Origin: Roseiflexus sp.
Lineage (GTDB): Bacteria; Chloroflexota; Chloroflexia; Chloroflexales; Roseiflexaceae
Direction of reading: 5' to 3'
Assembly: GCA_017743475.1 (NCBI GenBank)
Contig: JAGHYV010000005.1
Span: 1 to 64,000, forward strand
DNA length: 64,000 bases
Below the pieces are notes generated by a model that made no database searches, had not been told where the DNA came from, and saw only the letters and a program-made list of their open reading frames with translations. This document shows positions 53,561-63,013 of the stretch, in pieces; position 1 is the first letter of the stretch, and each line of letters begins with the position of its first letter. Position numbers and translations under genes: made by a program.

Positions 53561-53632
53561 CATTCCAGAACAATCATGGGTTGCCCTGGCAGGAATACAT
53601 CCTGATCGATCAAGATTTGATATGAACCCCGC

Positions 53633-54691
53633 TCACGACACAATGCCGCTTGCGACGAGCAACTCGGCGTTGAGAATAGCGCCGCCAGCCGCGCCGCGGA
53701 TGGTATTGTGCGACAGCGCAACCATGCGCACATCCAGTACCGGGCAGGCACGCACCCGCCCGACGCTGGCGCTCATGCCGCGCCCGGCGTCACGGTCACG
53801 ACGGGGTTGTGGACGGTCGCTGGCGCGGTGAACGATGAGCGCTTGTTCTGGCGAACTTGGCAGGTGACGCACAATCTCAGGTGGCGTGAACCCTTCCAGC
53901 ACTGCTAGCGCCTCTTCCGGCGATGGTTTCTGTGCAAATGATGCCGCGATCAGCGCTGTATGGCCATCAATGATCGGAACACGAGTCACCTGTGCGCTGA
54001 TGGCGATCTGCGCTTCGATAACCCGACCTTCCACAACTCTGCCAAGCAATTTGCGCGGCTCGGACTCAATCTTCGCCTCCTCGCCGCCATCGGCGATATT
54101 CGGGATGATATTGTCGATAATGTCGAGCGACGCCACGCCGGGATACCCGGCGCCAGACACTGCCTGGAGTGTACTGATGTGCACCTTCTGCAAACCAAAC
54201 GCATCGTGGAGCGGCTTCAGCGGCATCACAGCGCTGATCGTTGCACAGTTTGGGTTGGTCACCAGGCATCCCTGCCAGCCACGTTCAGCACGTTGACGTT
54301 CAATCAGCGCCAGTTGATCAGGATTGACCTCTGGGATGATCAGCGGCACATCAGCGACTGTGCGGTAGGCGGATGCATTCGAGCAGACAGCAGTGCGTGC
54401 TGCCCAGAGCGGCTCCGCCTCACGCGCCACATCTGTTGGCAGCGCCGACAGCGCAATCGCAACATCAGCCACTATTTCAGTTGGCTGAACGATCATTTTC
54501 GCTGCCCGTTCCGGGATCGGCGTATCGAGTATCCAGCGCACCACTCCGCCGTAGGGATGCCCAATCGTCCGGTCCGAACCAGTCAATACAGCTATCTCGA
54601 ACCACGGGTGATCCGCCAGGAGTTGTACCATCCGCTGACCAACGGCGCCTGTGGCGCCGAGAATAGCAACCGGTAATCGCTTGTGAAGCAT
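53633..54691 (-). CDS. asd: Aspartate-semialdehyde dehydrogenase
   Basis: The 352-residue enzyme makes aspartate-4-semialdehyde from aspartyl phosphate. It has VAILGATGAVGQRMVQLLADHPWF, ALSALPTDVAREAEPLWAA, catalytic Cys in TNPNCATISAV, VSGAGYPGVASLDIIDNIIPNIADGGEEAKIESE and DGHTALIAASF with the active His. It belongs to the fungal/archaeal type of Asd. The start at 54691 follows GGAGG, though ATG 54709 is possible. It is the third gene after thrC and lysC; 24 nt separate it from lysC. Confidence 0.95.
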   Translation of the reverse strand: MLHKRLPVAILGATGAVGQRMVQLLADHPWFEIAVLTGSDRTIGHPYGGVVRWILDTPIPERAAKMIVQPTEIVADVAIALSALPTDVAREAEPLWAARTAVCSNASAYRTVADVPLIIPEVNPDQLALIERQRAERGWQGCLVTNPNCATISAVMPLKPLHDAFGLQKVHISTLQAVSGAGYPGVASLDIIDNIIPNIADGGEEAKIESEPRKLLGRVVEGRVIEAQIAISAQVTRVPIIDGHTALIAASFAQKPSPEEALAVLEGFTPPEIVRHLPSSPEQALIVHRASDRPQPRRDRDAGRGMSASVGRVRACPVLDVRMVALSHNTIRGAAGGAILNAELLVASGIVS

Positions 54692-54715
54692 ACCTGTGAT
54701 CCCTCCCATTAGGCT

Positions 54716-56119
54716 TCATACCCTCGTCAGGCGATGCATAGCGCGCACGGCAGCATCGCAGTCTGCCGCAGCGACGACGGTGCTGATCGAACATTCAGAT
54801 GATCCTTGCGCGATAGCGATCACGTTGATATGACTGTCGGCGAGTGCGCCAAAGACGCGCGCCGCAACCCCCGGCGTGTCGCGCATACCTGCGCCAACTG
54901 CAGTCACAATCGCGACATTCTCACGCGCCCAGATCCGATCAATATCGCGGCGCGCCAGTTCCATCGCCAGGTTGTGCTCAAGCGCGTAGGTGACCTGGGC
55001 AACAGTGTTGGACGGCACAACAAAGCAGATACTCTGTTCCGACGACGCCTGTGAGATCATGAGCACATTCGCGCCAACACTGGCAACGGCGCTAAAGGTG
55101 CGTGCAGCAACGCCAGGAACGCCGATCATGCCGCGTCCTTCAACAGTGACGAGACTCAGATTGCGGATGGCAGTGACGGCTTTAACTGTCTGACCGTTCG
55201 GTTCAACCTCCTGAACAACCAGCGTACCAGGGTGAGATGGGTTGAAGGTATTGCGAACACGCAGCGGAATACCGCGTTCGACAATCGGGCGAATAGTGCG
55301 CGGATGCAGCACCTTCGCACCAAAATATGCCAGTTCTCCCATCTCGGCATACGAGAGAACTGGTATCACGCGGGCATCGGGTGCCAGACGCGGGTCGGTG
55401 GTCATCACACCATCAACGTCGGTATAGATATCGACCTCGTCAGCGTCGAGCGCTGCGCCGATGATTGCGCCGCTGTAATCGCTGCCGCCGCGCCCCAGTG
55501 TGGTCGTTACCCCCTGCTCGGTTGCACCAATAAAACCAGTAATGACCGGCACAATGCCACTGTCGAGCAGCGGCAGGATCCGGGCGCGGGTTCGTTCGCG
55601 TGTCACTTCCTGCAACGGGCGTGCATCGCCGAAGTGTGCAGTCGTCACGATGAATTCGGAAGCATCAAGTGCTTCGGCAGGGATACCGCGCGCCCGTAGT
55701 GCTGCAGCCACTACCCGCACACTCATACGCTCGCCAAGACTCGAAATTGCATCAATCGCACGCGGAGACAGTTCACCGAGAACTGCGACGCTGTGACACA
55801 GGATGCTGAATTCGTCAATCAGGCGTGCAATCTGATCGTTAATAGCAGCGCGCTCCTGATCGTCAGGCACAAGTTCCGCCAGCGCAGCGGCATGCTTTTC
55901 GCGCAGCATCCGATCCAGATCGCGAAATGTGTGCTTATCGCCGGATGCAGCAGTTGTCGCGCCGCGGATCAGCATATCGGTCACACCACTCATTGCGGAG
56001 ACTACCAGCACTACACGCCCCCAGGCAGCACGTTGCGCTTCGGTGATTGCAGCCACTGCCTGGATCGCAGCAGCATCACCAACCGAGGTGCCACCAAACT
56101 TCATCACCAGCAAAGGCAT
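54716..56119 (-). CDS. lysC: Aspartate kinase
   Basis: The 467-residue kinase has MPLLVMKFGGTSVGDAAAIQ, TTLGRGGSDYSGAIIGAALDADEVDIYTDVDGVMTTDPR and SYAEMGELAYFGAKVLHPRTI in its catalytic half and two ACT domains in the C-terminal part (VTVEGRGMIGVPGVAARTFSAVA, ITAVGAGMRDTPGVAARVFGAL). It phosphorylates aspartate, and ACT domains usually sense Lys or Thr. The start follows GGAGG. Between thrC stop and lysC start lie 17 nt; one transcript is likely. Confidence 0.95.
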   Translation of the reverse strand: MPLLVMKFGGTSVGDAAAIQAVAAITEAQRAAWGRVVLVVSAMSGVTDMLIRGATTAASGDKHTFRDLDRMLREKHAAALAELVPDDQERAAINDQIARLIDEFSILCHSVAVLGELSPRAIDAISSLGERMSVRVVAAALRARGIPAEALDASEFIVTTAHFGDARPLQEVTRERTRARILPLLDSGIVPVITGFIGATEQGVTTTLGRGGSDYSGAIIGAALDADEVDIYTDVDGVMTTDPRLAPDARVIPVLSYAEMGELAYFGAKVLHPRTIRPIVERGIPLRVRNTFNPSHPGTLVVQEVEPNGQTVKAVTAIRNLSLVTVEGRGMIGVPGVAARTFSAVASVGANVLMISQASSEQSICFVVPSNTVAQVTYALEHNLAMELARRDIDRIWARENVAIVTAVGAGMRDTPGVAARVFGALADSHINVIAIAQGSSECSISTVVAAADCDAAVRAMHRLTRV

Positions 56120-56136
56120 TGCGAACCCTCCTTGCG

Positions 56137-57177
56137 TTACCAGCCCAACCATCGAAGAATAGCGTTCATATCTGCCGGCACTGGCCGCGGTGAGTCGAAT
56201 TGCTCTACTGCCAGTCCGGGATCCTTCAATCCATGACCGGTCAGCACTGCCACGTAGCATGCATCCGGATCGGCGCGCCCCTCGGCGACCACTTTGCGCA
56301 ACCCAGCGACGCCAGCCGCCGATGCCGGTTCCGCAAATACTCCCTCCAGTCGCGCCAGGTCGCGCCAGCTCTGCAAGATCTGCTCATCGCTGACGGCGTC
56401 GATCAATCCTCCCGACTGATCACGCGCGTCGAGCGCGTAACACCAGCTCGCTGGATTGCCGATTCGGATCGCGGTCGCAACCGTCTCAGGACGTTCCACC
56501 GGAGCGCCGCGCACAATCGGCGCCGCACCCTCTGCTTGAAAGCCAAACATCTTCGGCAGGCGGTTGATCCTCCCTGCTTCGTAATACCTGCGGAATCCCA
56601 TCCAGTACGCAGTGATGTTGCCTGCATTGCCAACCGGCAGACAGAGTGCATCAGGCGGACCTCCCAGCGCATCACAGATCTCGTAGGCTGCGGTCGCCTG
56701 CCCTTCGAGGCGGTGCGGATTAACGGAGTTAACTAGCGTCACTGGAAACTGCTGCGCCAGATCGCGCACAATGCGCAGCGCTTCATCAAAGTTTCCCTCG
56801 ATCACCAGCAACCGCGCGCCATACATTAACGCCTGCGCCAGTTTCCCCAGGGCAATCTTTCCGGCAGGTACCACAACGATGGACTCGATACCGGCATGCG
56901 CCGCATATGCTGCTGCGCTTGCCGAGGTATTTCCGGTCGAAGCGCAGATGACCGAGGTGGCGCCAGCTTCGATGGCCTTGGCAACCGCCACTACCATCCC
57001 GCGATCTTTGAACGATCCGGTCGGGTTGGCGCCTTCGTACTTCAGGTACAACTCACGCACGCCGATGGAGCGCGCCAGGCGGGGTGCAGCGATCAGCGGC
57101 GTGTCGCCCTCGCCAAGGCTGAGACGCGGAGTTTGCCTGGTCAATGGCAGAAATGCGCCATAGCGTTCGAACAGCAT
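56137..57177 (-). CDS. thrC: Threonine synthase
   Basis: The 346-residue PLP enzyme turns phosphohomoserine into threonine. It has LSLGEGDTPLIAAPRLA, LKYEGANPTGSFKDRGM with the PLP Lys, CASTGNTSASAAAYAAHAG, NSVNPHRLEGQATAAYEI, and LPVGNAGNITAYWMGFR. GGAGGAAGG lies before the ATG at 57177. It is the first structural gene behind the attenuator (57197-57341) and the promoter (57377-57405). Confidence 0.95.
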   Translation of the reverse strand: MLFERYGAFLPLTRQTPRLSLGEGDTPLIAAPRLARSIGVRELYLKYEGANPTGSFKDRGMVVAVAKAIEAGATSVICASTGNTSASAAAYAAHAGIESIVVVPAGKIALGKLAQALMYGARLLVIEGNFDEALRIVRDLAQQFPVTLVNSVNPHRLEGQATAAYEICDALGGPPDALCLPVGNAGNITAYWMGFRRYYEAGRINRLPKMFGFQAEGAAPIVRGAPVERPETVATAIRIGNPASWCYALDARDQSGGLIDAVSDEQILQSWRDLARLEGVFAEPASAAGVAGLRKVVAEGRADPDACYVAVLTGHGLKDPGLAVEQFDSPRPVPADMNAILRWLGW

Positions 57178-57196
57178 GCCTTCCTCCGTCTGTAAA

Positions 57197-57229
57197 TAGA
57201 AAAGCCCCCATCCTGGTGCAGGAGGGGGC
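57197..57229 (-). terminator. Attenuator terminator upstream of thrC
   Basis: On the minus strand GCCCCC-TCCTG-CAC-CAGGA-T-GGGGGC (with one bulged T) is followed by TTTTCTA. The stem begins 20 nt after the leader peptide stop and the U-run ends about 20 nt before the thrC start. Confidence 0.85.
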
Positions 57230-57248
57230 GTCCATCGCAATCCAGCTG

Positions 57249-57341
57249 TCAGCGCCCGGAAACCCTCCCACGACGAATCGCCCCAATCATAGTGGTCGGG
57301 GTCATCGTCGCGGTTATCGTCGTGTGGGGTGCTGCAAGCAT
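57249..57341 (-). CDS. Threonine/isoleucine leader peptide of the thr operon
   Basis: A 30-codon frame, ATG 57341 to TGA 57249, starts MLAAPH and has TTITATMTPTTMI in the middle: seven Thr and two Ile in 13 codons, then GAIRRGRVSGR. It lies 29 nt after the predicted RNA start and 20 nt before the terminator. E. coli thrL has the same Thr/Ile-run. The Shine-Dalgarno sequence is weak (no GGAG before the ATG). RNA segments that can pair are 57317-57323 with 57270-57276 (pause hairpin) and 57263-57268 with 57221-57226 (antiterminator). Its role is inferred from these features. Confidence 0.85.
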   Translation of the reverse strand: MLAAPHTTITATMTPTTMIGAIRRGRVSGR

Positions 57342-57376
57342 ATCAGTTGCCGGTGTCGCGGATTGTTGACAGGGTT

Positions 57377-57405
57377 ACTATACCCGTGATGGCGCAGACT
57401 GTCAA
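57377..57405 (-). promoter_or_regulatory. Promoter of the thrC-lysC-asd operon
   Basis: On the minus strand TTGACA (57400-57405), 17 bp, TATAGT (57377-57382), so RNA begins near 57370, giving a leader of about 190 nt before thrC. Confidence 0.8.
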
Positions 57406-57494
57406 GCGAACCGGGACAGGGGGTGCGAGCCAGGTGCCAGGAAACGATCCACACTTTTCAACATTCAACCTTCATCCACTGTCTCCCCTCGCTG

Positions 57495-57503
57495 TGCTAT
57501 AAT
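57495..57503 (+). promoter_or_regulatory. Extended -10 promoter of the HARE-HTH gene
   Basis: TGCTATAAT, an extended -10 box with TATAAT at 57498-57503, 39 nt before the ATG at 57542. No clear -35 box was found. Confidence 0.55.
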
Positions 57504-57541
57504 TGCTACCAGAAAACTGCACAATTAGGAGCATTTCGACT

Positions 57542-59449
57542 ATGGCGCAGCGCGAACCGACCATCGCTAGCATTCTTATGGAACTGGCTGAGGAATACGA
57601 CGATGTCGTCGCTGAACGTGAAATCTATGAACGTGTGTTGCACCGGCGCCCAAGCCAGGCACGTGATCCTTTCGCCAGCATTCGTGAACGTCTCCGCTTC
57701 CATGCGAGCGAGGTCGGTTGGGTGCGGCTCGGTGAGGGCAAATTGTTACCCCTGCGCATCGCATTGACCGGATTGCGATTCCGGGTTGCGCCGGATCCGC
57801 ACGAAATGGCGACTGGCCTGCTGCTGCGCACACGGTTGATCCCGTTCGTTCCGCTCAACCGCACCGACTTTGTGCTGATCGACGCTGGGGGATCGCCAAT
57901 CCGGTTTCAATTTGATGCCATTACCCGGATCGATGATCCGTTCGGTCCGATGGAACAGCCAGCGATCAATATCGGCGACTGGATGCAACAGATGTTCGAC
58001 GGCGACACGATCCTGGTGACGATTGAGCAGACATTGCCGCTGACGCTCCGTTTTCAACGTGAGCCATACTCAGCCGTCCATTCGATTGAGGCGCGCCGTC
58101 AGGAACAGGAACTGCTTGAAGGGATCGCTACTCGTGTCCTGTCCAGCCGGTCGCTCCCGATCAGCGCCGCCGAAGCTGTGCTGCCGGTCTATGCCCGAGC
58201 ATCGTGGCGCACAACATACGCGGGACGACCCTGGCAGGACCTGGTGCTGAGCGATCATCGGCTGCGTCTGATCAACGGTCTGTTCCTCAGTGATCGGACG
58301 CATCATTCGCTGCTTGATCTCTTTGACACCCAGGAGCAACAGTCCTGGGAAGTGCACGACGCCGAACTGCTAGCAGCAATCGATGCCCTGCAACGCGATA
58401 TGCTGGAGAGTCGCCGCGAAGCGGCAGCGCAGGAGATCTGGAATGGCGTTGCGCCGCGCGCGTCGACGGCGCAGGTGGTCTTCGATACACGCACCGGCGA
58501 AACAACGGTCATTCAGCCAGATCCGATCAACGCCCTCCAAGATTATACCGCGCAGATCGAGGAACGACTGCGCAACGGCGAGTACGATCAGAGTGAGTGG
58601 GACGTGCTCGACGAGGACGATGCACTCTTTGCAGACGTGGGCATCGATGACGACGAACTGCCGATAATCGACAATCTGCGCGAATTGATCGCCAAACGCC
58701 CTGAACTGCTCGCTGCTGCCCGTCGCCTGGTAACGGCGCTCAGCCCCGACGAGATCGAGCGTCTGCGCCACGCCCAGAGCAATGAAGAGATCCAGAATAT
58801 TCTGGCGGCGCGTTTTCACCGCATGCTCCCTGATCATCCGTACCTGTTCGCAACGCTTGTGCCGTATGTCGCTTCGGATACGACCATCTCCGATTTCAAC
58901 GGCGGACCGCCCGAACTGGAAGCGATTTCCGACGATGATATATCGCCGCTCGATGAGGAATGGGACGATGAAAGCGATGCATGGGACGATGAGGGCGACG
59001 ACTGGCCAACACCCGGCGATGAGGCGCTGGCTGCCAGCCACGAGTTGATGGAGCGTTTCTATGCGTTCCTTCTGGCGCAGGGCAAAAGTGAGGCAACTGC
59101 TGCCAGTCGCACTGGTGATCTGTGGATCTATGCCGATTTCCTGGCCAGCTACTATGCAAAGACGCTCGCCGAAGGCAACTATGCGACACTTGATGAATGC
59201 CTATTCTTCTTCTACCCTCGTCGTGTTGCCAACAGTTCGCCGCGTGGAGCGCGCGAACTCTGTACGTCCCTGAAGCAGTTTTATGCTTTCCTGCGTACGG
59301 AATGCAATATCGACGATCGCTTCGCGCGCGAAATGTGGCGTCGTCGCGATCAGGCTGCGCGGGTCGTCGATCTCTACGAGCGGATCGATGCTGACTCACC
59401 ACAGTTTGAGCGGTTGTTCGTGCGCCTGTTCGCCCCGTATACCGTCTGA
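57542..59449 (+). CDS. Protein with HARE-HTH-like N-terminus and integrase SAM-like C-terminus
   Basis: The 635-residue product has an N-terminal HARE-HTH-like helical module (about 5-70; ILMELAEEYDDVVAEREIYERVLHR, SIRERLRF, LGEGKLLPL), a long middle region without recognised domains, a very acidic stretch (about 460-500; DDDISPLDEEWDDESDAWDDEGDDW), and a C-terminal domain (about 500-630) like the SAM-like core-binding domain of tyrosine recombinases (HELMERFYAFLLAQGKSEATAASRTGDLWIYADFLA). The catalytic R-H-R-Y domain of recombinases is absent. The ATG follows GGAG with a 9-10-nt spacer. It is probably a DNA-binding protein; its true role is unknown. It is divergent from the thr operon. Confidence 0.68.
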   Translation: MAQREPTIASILMELAEEYDDVVAEREIYERVLHRRPSQARDPFASIRERLRFHASEVGWVRLGEGKLLPLRIALTGLRFRVAPDPHEMATGLLLRTRLIPFVPLNRTDFVLIDAGGSPIRFQFDAITRIDDPFGPMEQPAINIGDWMQQMFDGDTILVTIEQTLPLTLRFQREPYSAVHSIEARRQEQELLEGIATRVLSSRSLPISAAEAVLPVYARASWRTTYAGRPWQDLVLSDHRLRLINGLFLSDRTHHSLLDLFDTQEQQSWEVHDAELLAAIDALQRDMLESRREAAAQEIWNGVAPRASTAQVVFDTRTGETTVIQPDPINALQDYTAQIEERLRNGEYDQSEWDVLDEDDALFADVGIDDDELPIIDNLRELIAKRPELLAAARRLVTALSPDEIERLRHAQSNEEIQNILAARFHRMLPDHPYLFATLVPYVASDTTISDFNGGPPELEAISDDDISPLDEEWDDESDAWDDEGDDWPTPGDEALAASHELMERFYAFLLAQGKSEATAASRTGDLWIYADFLASYYAKTLAEGNYATLDECLFFFYPRRVANSSPRGARELCTSLKQFYAFLRTECNIDDRFAREMWRRRDQAARVVDLYERIDADSPQFERLFVRLFAPYTV

Positions 59450-59529
59450 AACCGTCTGAGTGCACGATTGCGCGTGATGATGATATTGCTCCTGTGCCAC
59501 CGACATCACAGGAGTAGAGTGGCTATCCA

Positions 59530-59670
59530 TAGATAATTGAGATCGCCTCGCTGCTAAGACGCAGAGCACGCAGAGGTACCATAATGAAAACTCTGCAGTC
59601 TCAGCACCTGGTATAATGCAAGCCTGCGCTCTCTGCTCCTCTCTGCGGTGCAACCATTCAACGCGCCACC
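59530..59670. repeat. Low-complexity palindromic region, AGACGCAGAG type
   Basis: CTAAGACGCAGAGCACGCAGAG and CTCTGCTCCTCTCTGCGGTG form an interrupted inverted repeat of a type seen also around 35780-35890. No gene lies between 59450 and 59751. Confidence 0.45.
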
Positions 59671-59751
59671 AGGTGGCGGAGAATGCAAAGAGAAAACGCG
59701 CAAGACCCCGCGTCTCCACCACCTCTGTAGTGAATTTTTGTAGTGAAGGCG

Positions 59752-61548
59752 ATGATATATTTCATCTCGATGCTGCGCCCCAACACGCACCTGTATGATG
59801 TGGCGTTGGATATCCATTCTATCGAAGAACCAACGCTCGATCTGGCGCTGCCTGCCTGGACACCGGGGTCGTACCTGATCCGCGATTATGCGCGCCATGT
59901 GCAATCATTCGTCGCAACCGACGAGCACGGCATACCATTGCCTTGGCGAAAGATCGACAAAACCACCTGGCGCATCGAAAACGGCACCGCTCGACGCATC
60001 CGGGTCACCTATCAGGTCTATGCGTTCGAGTTGAGCGTCCGCACCAGTCACCTCGACAACACGCATGGCTATTTCAATCCTTCTAACATCTTCATGTATC
60101 GCTGCGGTCACGCCCACGAACCATGCCTGGTTCATGTTCAGATTCCTCCTGGATGGCGAATAACGACTGGTCTCGCACCTGCGTCGGAGCAAAACGATGG
60201 ATGGGTCACATTCCACGCTCACGATTACGACGAACTGGCCGACTCACCGTTCGAGTGTGGCACGCACCGCGTGCTGACGTTCGAGGTGGATGGCATTCCA
60301 CACGACATTGCGCTCTGGGGACACGGCAATGAAGACGAGCAGCGGATACTGACCGATATATGCACCATCGTTAAAACCACACGCGCTATGTTTGGTCGTC
60401 TGCCGTACTCCCGCTACGTCTTCATCGTCCACCTGGTCGATGGTGGGTACGGCGGGCTGGAACATCGCAACAGTGTTTCCTGTATTGTTGATCGCTGGGG
60501 ATTCCGTCCTGCACGTTCGTATGAAAAGTTCCTGGCGCTCATCGCCCATGAGTTCTTCCACGTCTGGAATGCCAAGCGCATTCGTCCTGTACCGCTGGGA
60601 CCGTTCGACTACACCCGCGAAAACTACACCCGTCAGTTATGGGTGATAGAGGGCATCACTAGTTACTACGATCAGCTGATCCTGCTGCGCGCCGGGTTGA
60701 TCAGCCGCGAACGCTATCTCGAAATGATCGCCGACGACATCAAACTGTTGCAGAGTCAGCCGGGACGTACGTTGCAGTCGCTCGAAGAGAGCAGTTTCGA
60801 CGCCTGGATCAAGTTCTACCGCCCCGATGAAAATGGACCTAACAGCAGCGTCTCGTACTACCTGAAAGGCAGCCTGGTTGCGCTCCTGCTCGATCTGGAA
60901 ATCCGACGGCGCACTGGCGGCGCGCGTTCGCTCGACGATGTGATGCGCTATCTCTATGCGGAATACGCGGACGACCACGTGCACGACCTCTATAGTGGCA
61001 ATCGGGTGAAGCGCCCCGGTTTCGATGACAATGACGGCTTCTGCCGCGCAGTCGAAACTGTCGCTGGCGCGGAGGACGGCGCGTACCGGGCATTCCTGGC
61101 GCACGCGGTGTCCGGCACAGGCGAACTCGATTATGCACGCGCCTTCGAAACAGTTGGATTGCACCTCGTGTGGGGACATGCGCTTGAAAAAGAGAATGAT
61201 CATCCGCCAGCATGGCACGGGTTGCGCCTCAAGACCGAGCATGGTCGCCTCAAAGTATCGGTCGTCCTGGCGGGCGGACCCGGCGAAGCCGCCGGGATCT
61301 ACGCTGGCGACGAACTGATTGCGCTCGATGGTGTCCGAATTGATGAAGAGCGTCTCAAGGCGCGGATAGCGGAGCGACGACCAGGACAGACAGTTGTGTT
61401 CAGCCTGTTTCGGCGCGACGATCTCCTTCACATCCCACTGCAACTTGCCGAAGCGCCGCCCGATACCCTCACGATCGCACCGGTCGAGGCGCCAACCGAT
61501 GAGCAGACTCGACAACTGGAAGCATGGTTGAAGGTGATAGCATCCTGA
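59752..61548 (+). CDS. M61-family (glycyl aminopeptidase-like) metallopeptidase with PDZ domain
   Basis: The 598-residue protein has the M61 pattern: LPAWTPGSYLIRDYARHV, YQVYAFELSVRTSHLD, FVHLVDGGYGGLEHRNS, the zinc motif AHEFFHVWNAKRI (HExxH), WVIEGITSYYDQLILLRAG, and a C-terminal PDZ domain (VLAGGPGEAAGIYAGDELIALDG). It lacks a clear signal peptide, so it may be cytoplasmic, as in Sphingomonas aminopeptidase. An in-frame GTG at 59743 is an alternative start. It may form an operon with the amidase, 70 nt downstream. Confidence 0.92.
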   Translation: MIYFISMLRPNTHLYDVALDIHSIEEPTLDLALPAWTPGSYLIRDYARHVQSFVATDEHGIPLPWRKIDKTTWRIENGTARRIRVTYQVYAFELSVRTSHLDNTHGYFNPSNIFMYRCGHAHEPCLVHVQIPPGWRITTGLAPASEQNDGWVTFHAHDYDELADSPFECGTHRVLTFEVDGIPHDIALWGHGNEDEQRILTDICTIVKTTRAMFGRLPYSRYVFIVHLVDGGYGGLEHRNSVSCIVDRWGFRPARSYEKFLALIAHEFFHVWNAKRIRPVPLGPFDYTRENYTRQLWVIEGITSYYDQLILLRAGLISRERYLEMIADDIKLLQSQPGRTLQSLEESSFDAWIKFYRPDENGPNSSVSYYLKGSLVALLLDLEIRRRTGGARSLDDVMRYLYAEYADDHVHDLYSGNRVKRPGFDDNDGFCRAVETVAGAEDGAYRAFLAHAVSGTGELDYARAFETVGLHLVWGHALEKENDHPPAWHGLRLKTEHGRLKVSVVLAGGPGEAAGIYAGDELIALDGVRIDEERLKARIAERRPGQTVVFSLFRRDDLLHIPLQLAEAPPDTLTIAPVEAPTDEQTRQLEAWLKVIAS

Positions 61549-61618
61549 TGAGGCATAGGTCGGTCAACACCTACTCGATGGGAATACAGCCACAGCAGGG
61601 ACAGGAGGAACGTCTGCC

Positions 61619-63010
61619 ATGTCCAATCTCACATATCTGACAATCGCCGAAGCCGCCGATCTGCTAGCGCGGCGTGAGATCACCGCAGTCGAATTGACTG
61701 AAGCGCACTTGCGTCGGATTGACGCCCATGACGCCCGCCTCAACAGTTTTATCACCATCACCTCTGACCATGCACTCGCACAGGCGCGCGCTGCCGATGC
61801 TGAACTGACCCGCGGCGTTCGGCGTGGTCCGTTACACGGCATCCCAATTGCGCTGAAAGATCTGTACGATACTGCCGGCATTCGCACCACTGCTGGCTCG
61901 ACATTCTTCGCTGACCGCATCCCCGACACCGATGCCCGCGCTGTAACGCTGCTCTACCAGGCAGGCGCGGTGCTCCTCGGTAAATTGAACATGCACGAGT
62001 GGGCGCTGGGAGTGACTAACATTAACCCACACTACGGTCCCTCACGCAACCCCTGGGACCCATCACGCATCACCGGCGGTTCGTCTGGCGGCGCCGCTGC
62101 CGCGCTGGCAGCCGGTCTCTGCATGGGCGCACTGGGCAGCGATACCGGCGGCAGCATCCGTATTCCAGCGTCTCTCTGCGGCATTGTTGGTCTTAAGCCA
62201 ACCTTTGGGCGGGTAAGCCTGCAAGGGGTTATTCCGCTGAGCTGGAACCTCGACCACGCTGGTCCGATGGCGCGTACAGTGACCGATGCCGCACTGCTGC
62301 TCCAGGCAATTGCCGGATATGACCCGGAGGATCCAGTGAGCGTCGCGCTGCCGGTTGATAATCTGCTTGCAACGATCGATGCAGGTGTGACCGGATGGCG
62401 TATCGCCCTGGCAACCGATGCACACTTCAGTGAAGCTGATCCGGAAGTTATTTCCGCCATTCGTCGCGCGGCAACCGTTTTCGAGGAACTAGGCGCCCAC
62501 GTCGAAGCGGTTGATCTCAGCCAGGGGCGTGAAGCAGCGCAAATGAACGCGCTGATGACGACAAGCGATGCAGCTGCATTCCACCGCGACCGTCTGCGCG
62601 ATTACCCGCACCGGTTCGGCGCCGATGTACTGGCGCGCATGGAACGAGGCGCGCAGTTCACCTCGACTGAGTATGTTCTGGCGCGTCGCTTTCAGAGCGA
62701 ATGGCGCCGACGTCTGGAGCGCCTCTTCGATCAGTTCGATCTATTGTTGACGCCTGCCACACCGATCACTGCGCCGGTCATCGAAGGGCTGGATTCAATC
62801 GAAGCGGCGCGTCAGTTGACCCGCTGCACTGCGCCGTTCAATCTCGCCGGTCTCCCTGCGCTCTCGCTGCCGTGCGGTCTAAGCGCTGCAGGATTGCCGG
62901 TCGGGTTGCAGATCGTCGCCGCGCCCTGGAACGAAGCACGGGTGCTGCGCGCGGGCAGGGCTTTCGAGAGTGCAACGCAATGGCATCGCCAGACACCGCC
63001 AGGATGGTGA
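61619..63010 (+). CDS. Amidase-signature family protein (GatA-like)
   Basis: The 463-residue hydrolase has the amidase signature with Ser-cisSer-Lys: Lys in GIPIALKDLYDTAG, first Ser in GGSSGGAAAALAAG and nucleophile Ser in SDTGGSIRIPASLCGIVGLKPT. It resembles GatA, but no gatB or gatC is next to it. It could hydrolyse amides rather than act on Gln-tRNA. AGGAGG lies before the ATG. The DUF72 gene starts 3 nt after its stop. Confidence 0.9.
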   Translation: MSNLTYLTIAEAADLLARREITAVELTEAHLRRIDAHDARLNSFITITSDHALAQARAADAELTRGVRRGPLHGIPIALKDLYDTAGIRTTAGSTFFADRIPDTDARAVTLLYQAGAVLLGKLNMHEWALGVTNINPHYGPSRNPWDPSRITGGSSGGAAAALAAGLCMGALGSDTGGSIRIPASLCGIVGLKPTFGRVSLQGVIPLSWNLDHAGPMARTVTDAALLLQAIAGYDPEDPVSVALPVDNLLATIDAGVTGWRIALATDAHFSEADPEVISAIRRAATVFEELGAHVEAVDLSQGREAAQMNALMTTSDAAAFHRDRLRDYPHRFGADVLARMERGAQFTSTEYVLARRFQSEWRRRLERLFDQFDLLLTPATPITAPVIEGLDSIEAARQLTRCTAPFNLAGLPALSLPCGLSAAGLPVGLQIVAAPWNEARVLRAGRAFESATQWHRQTPPGW

Positions 63011-63013
63011 GGC

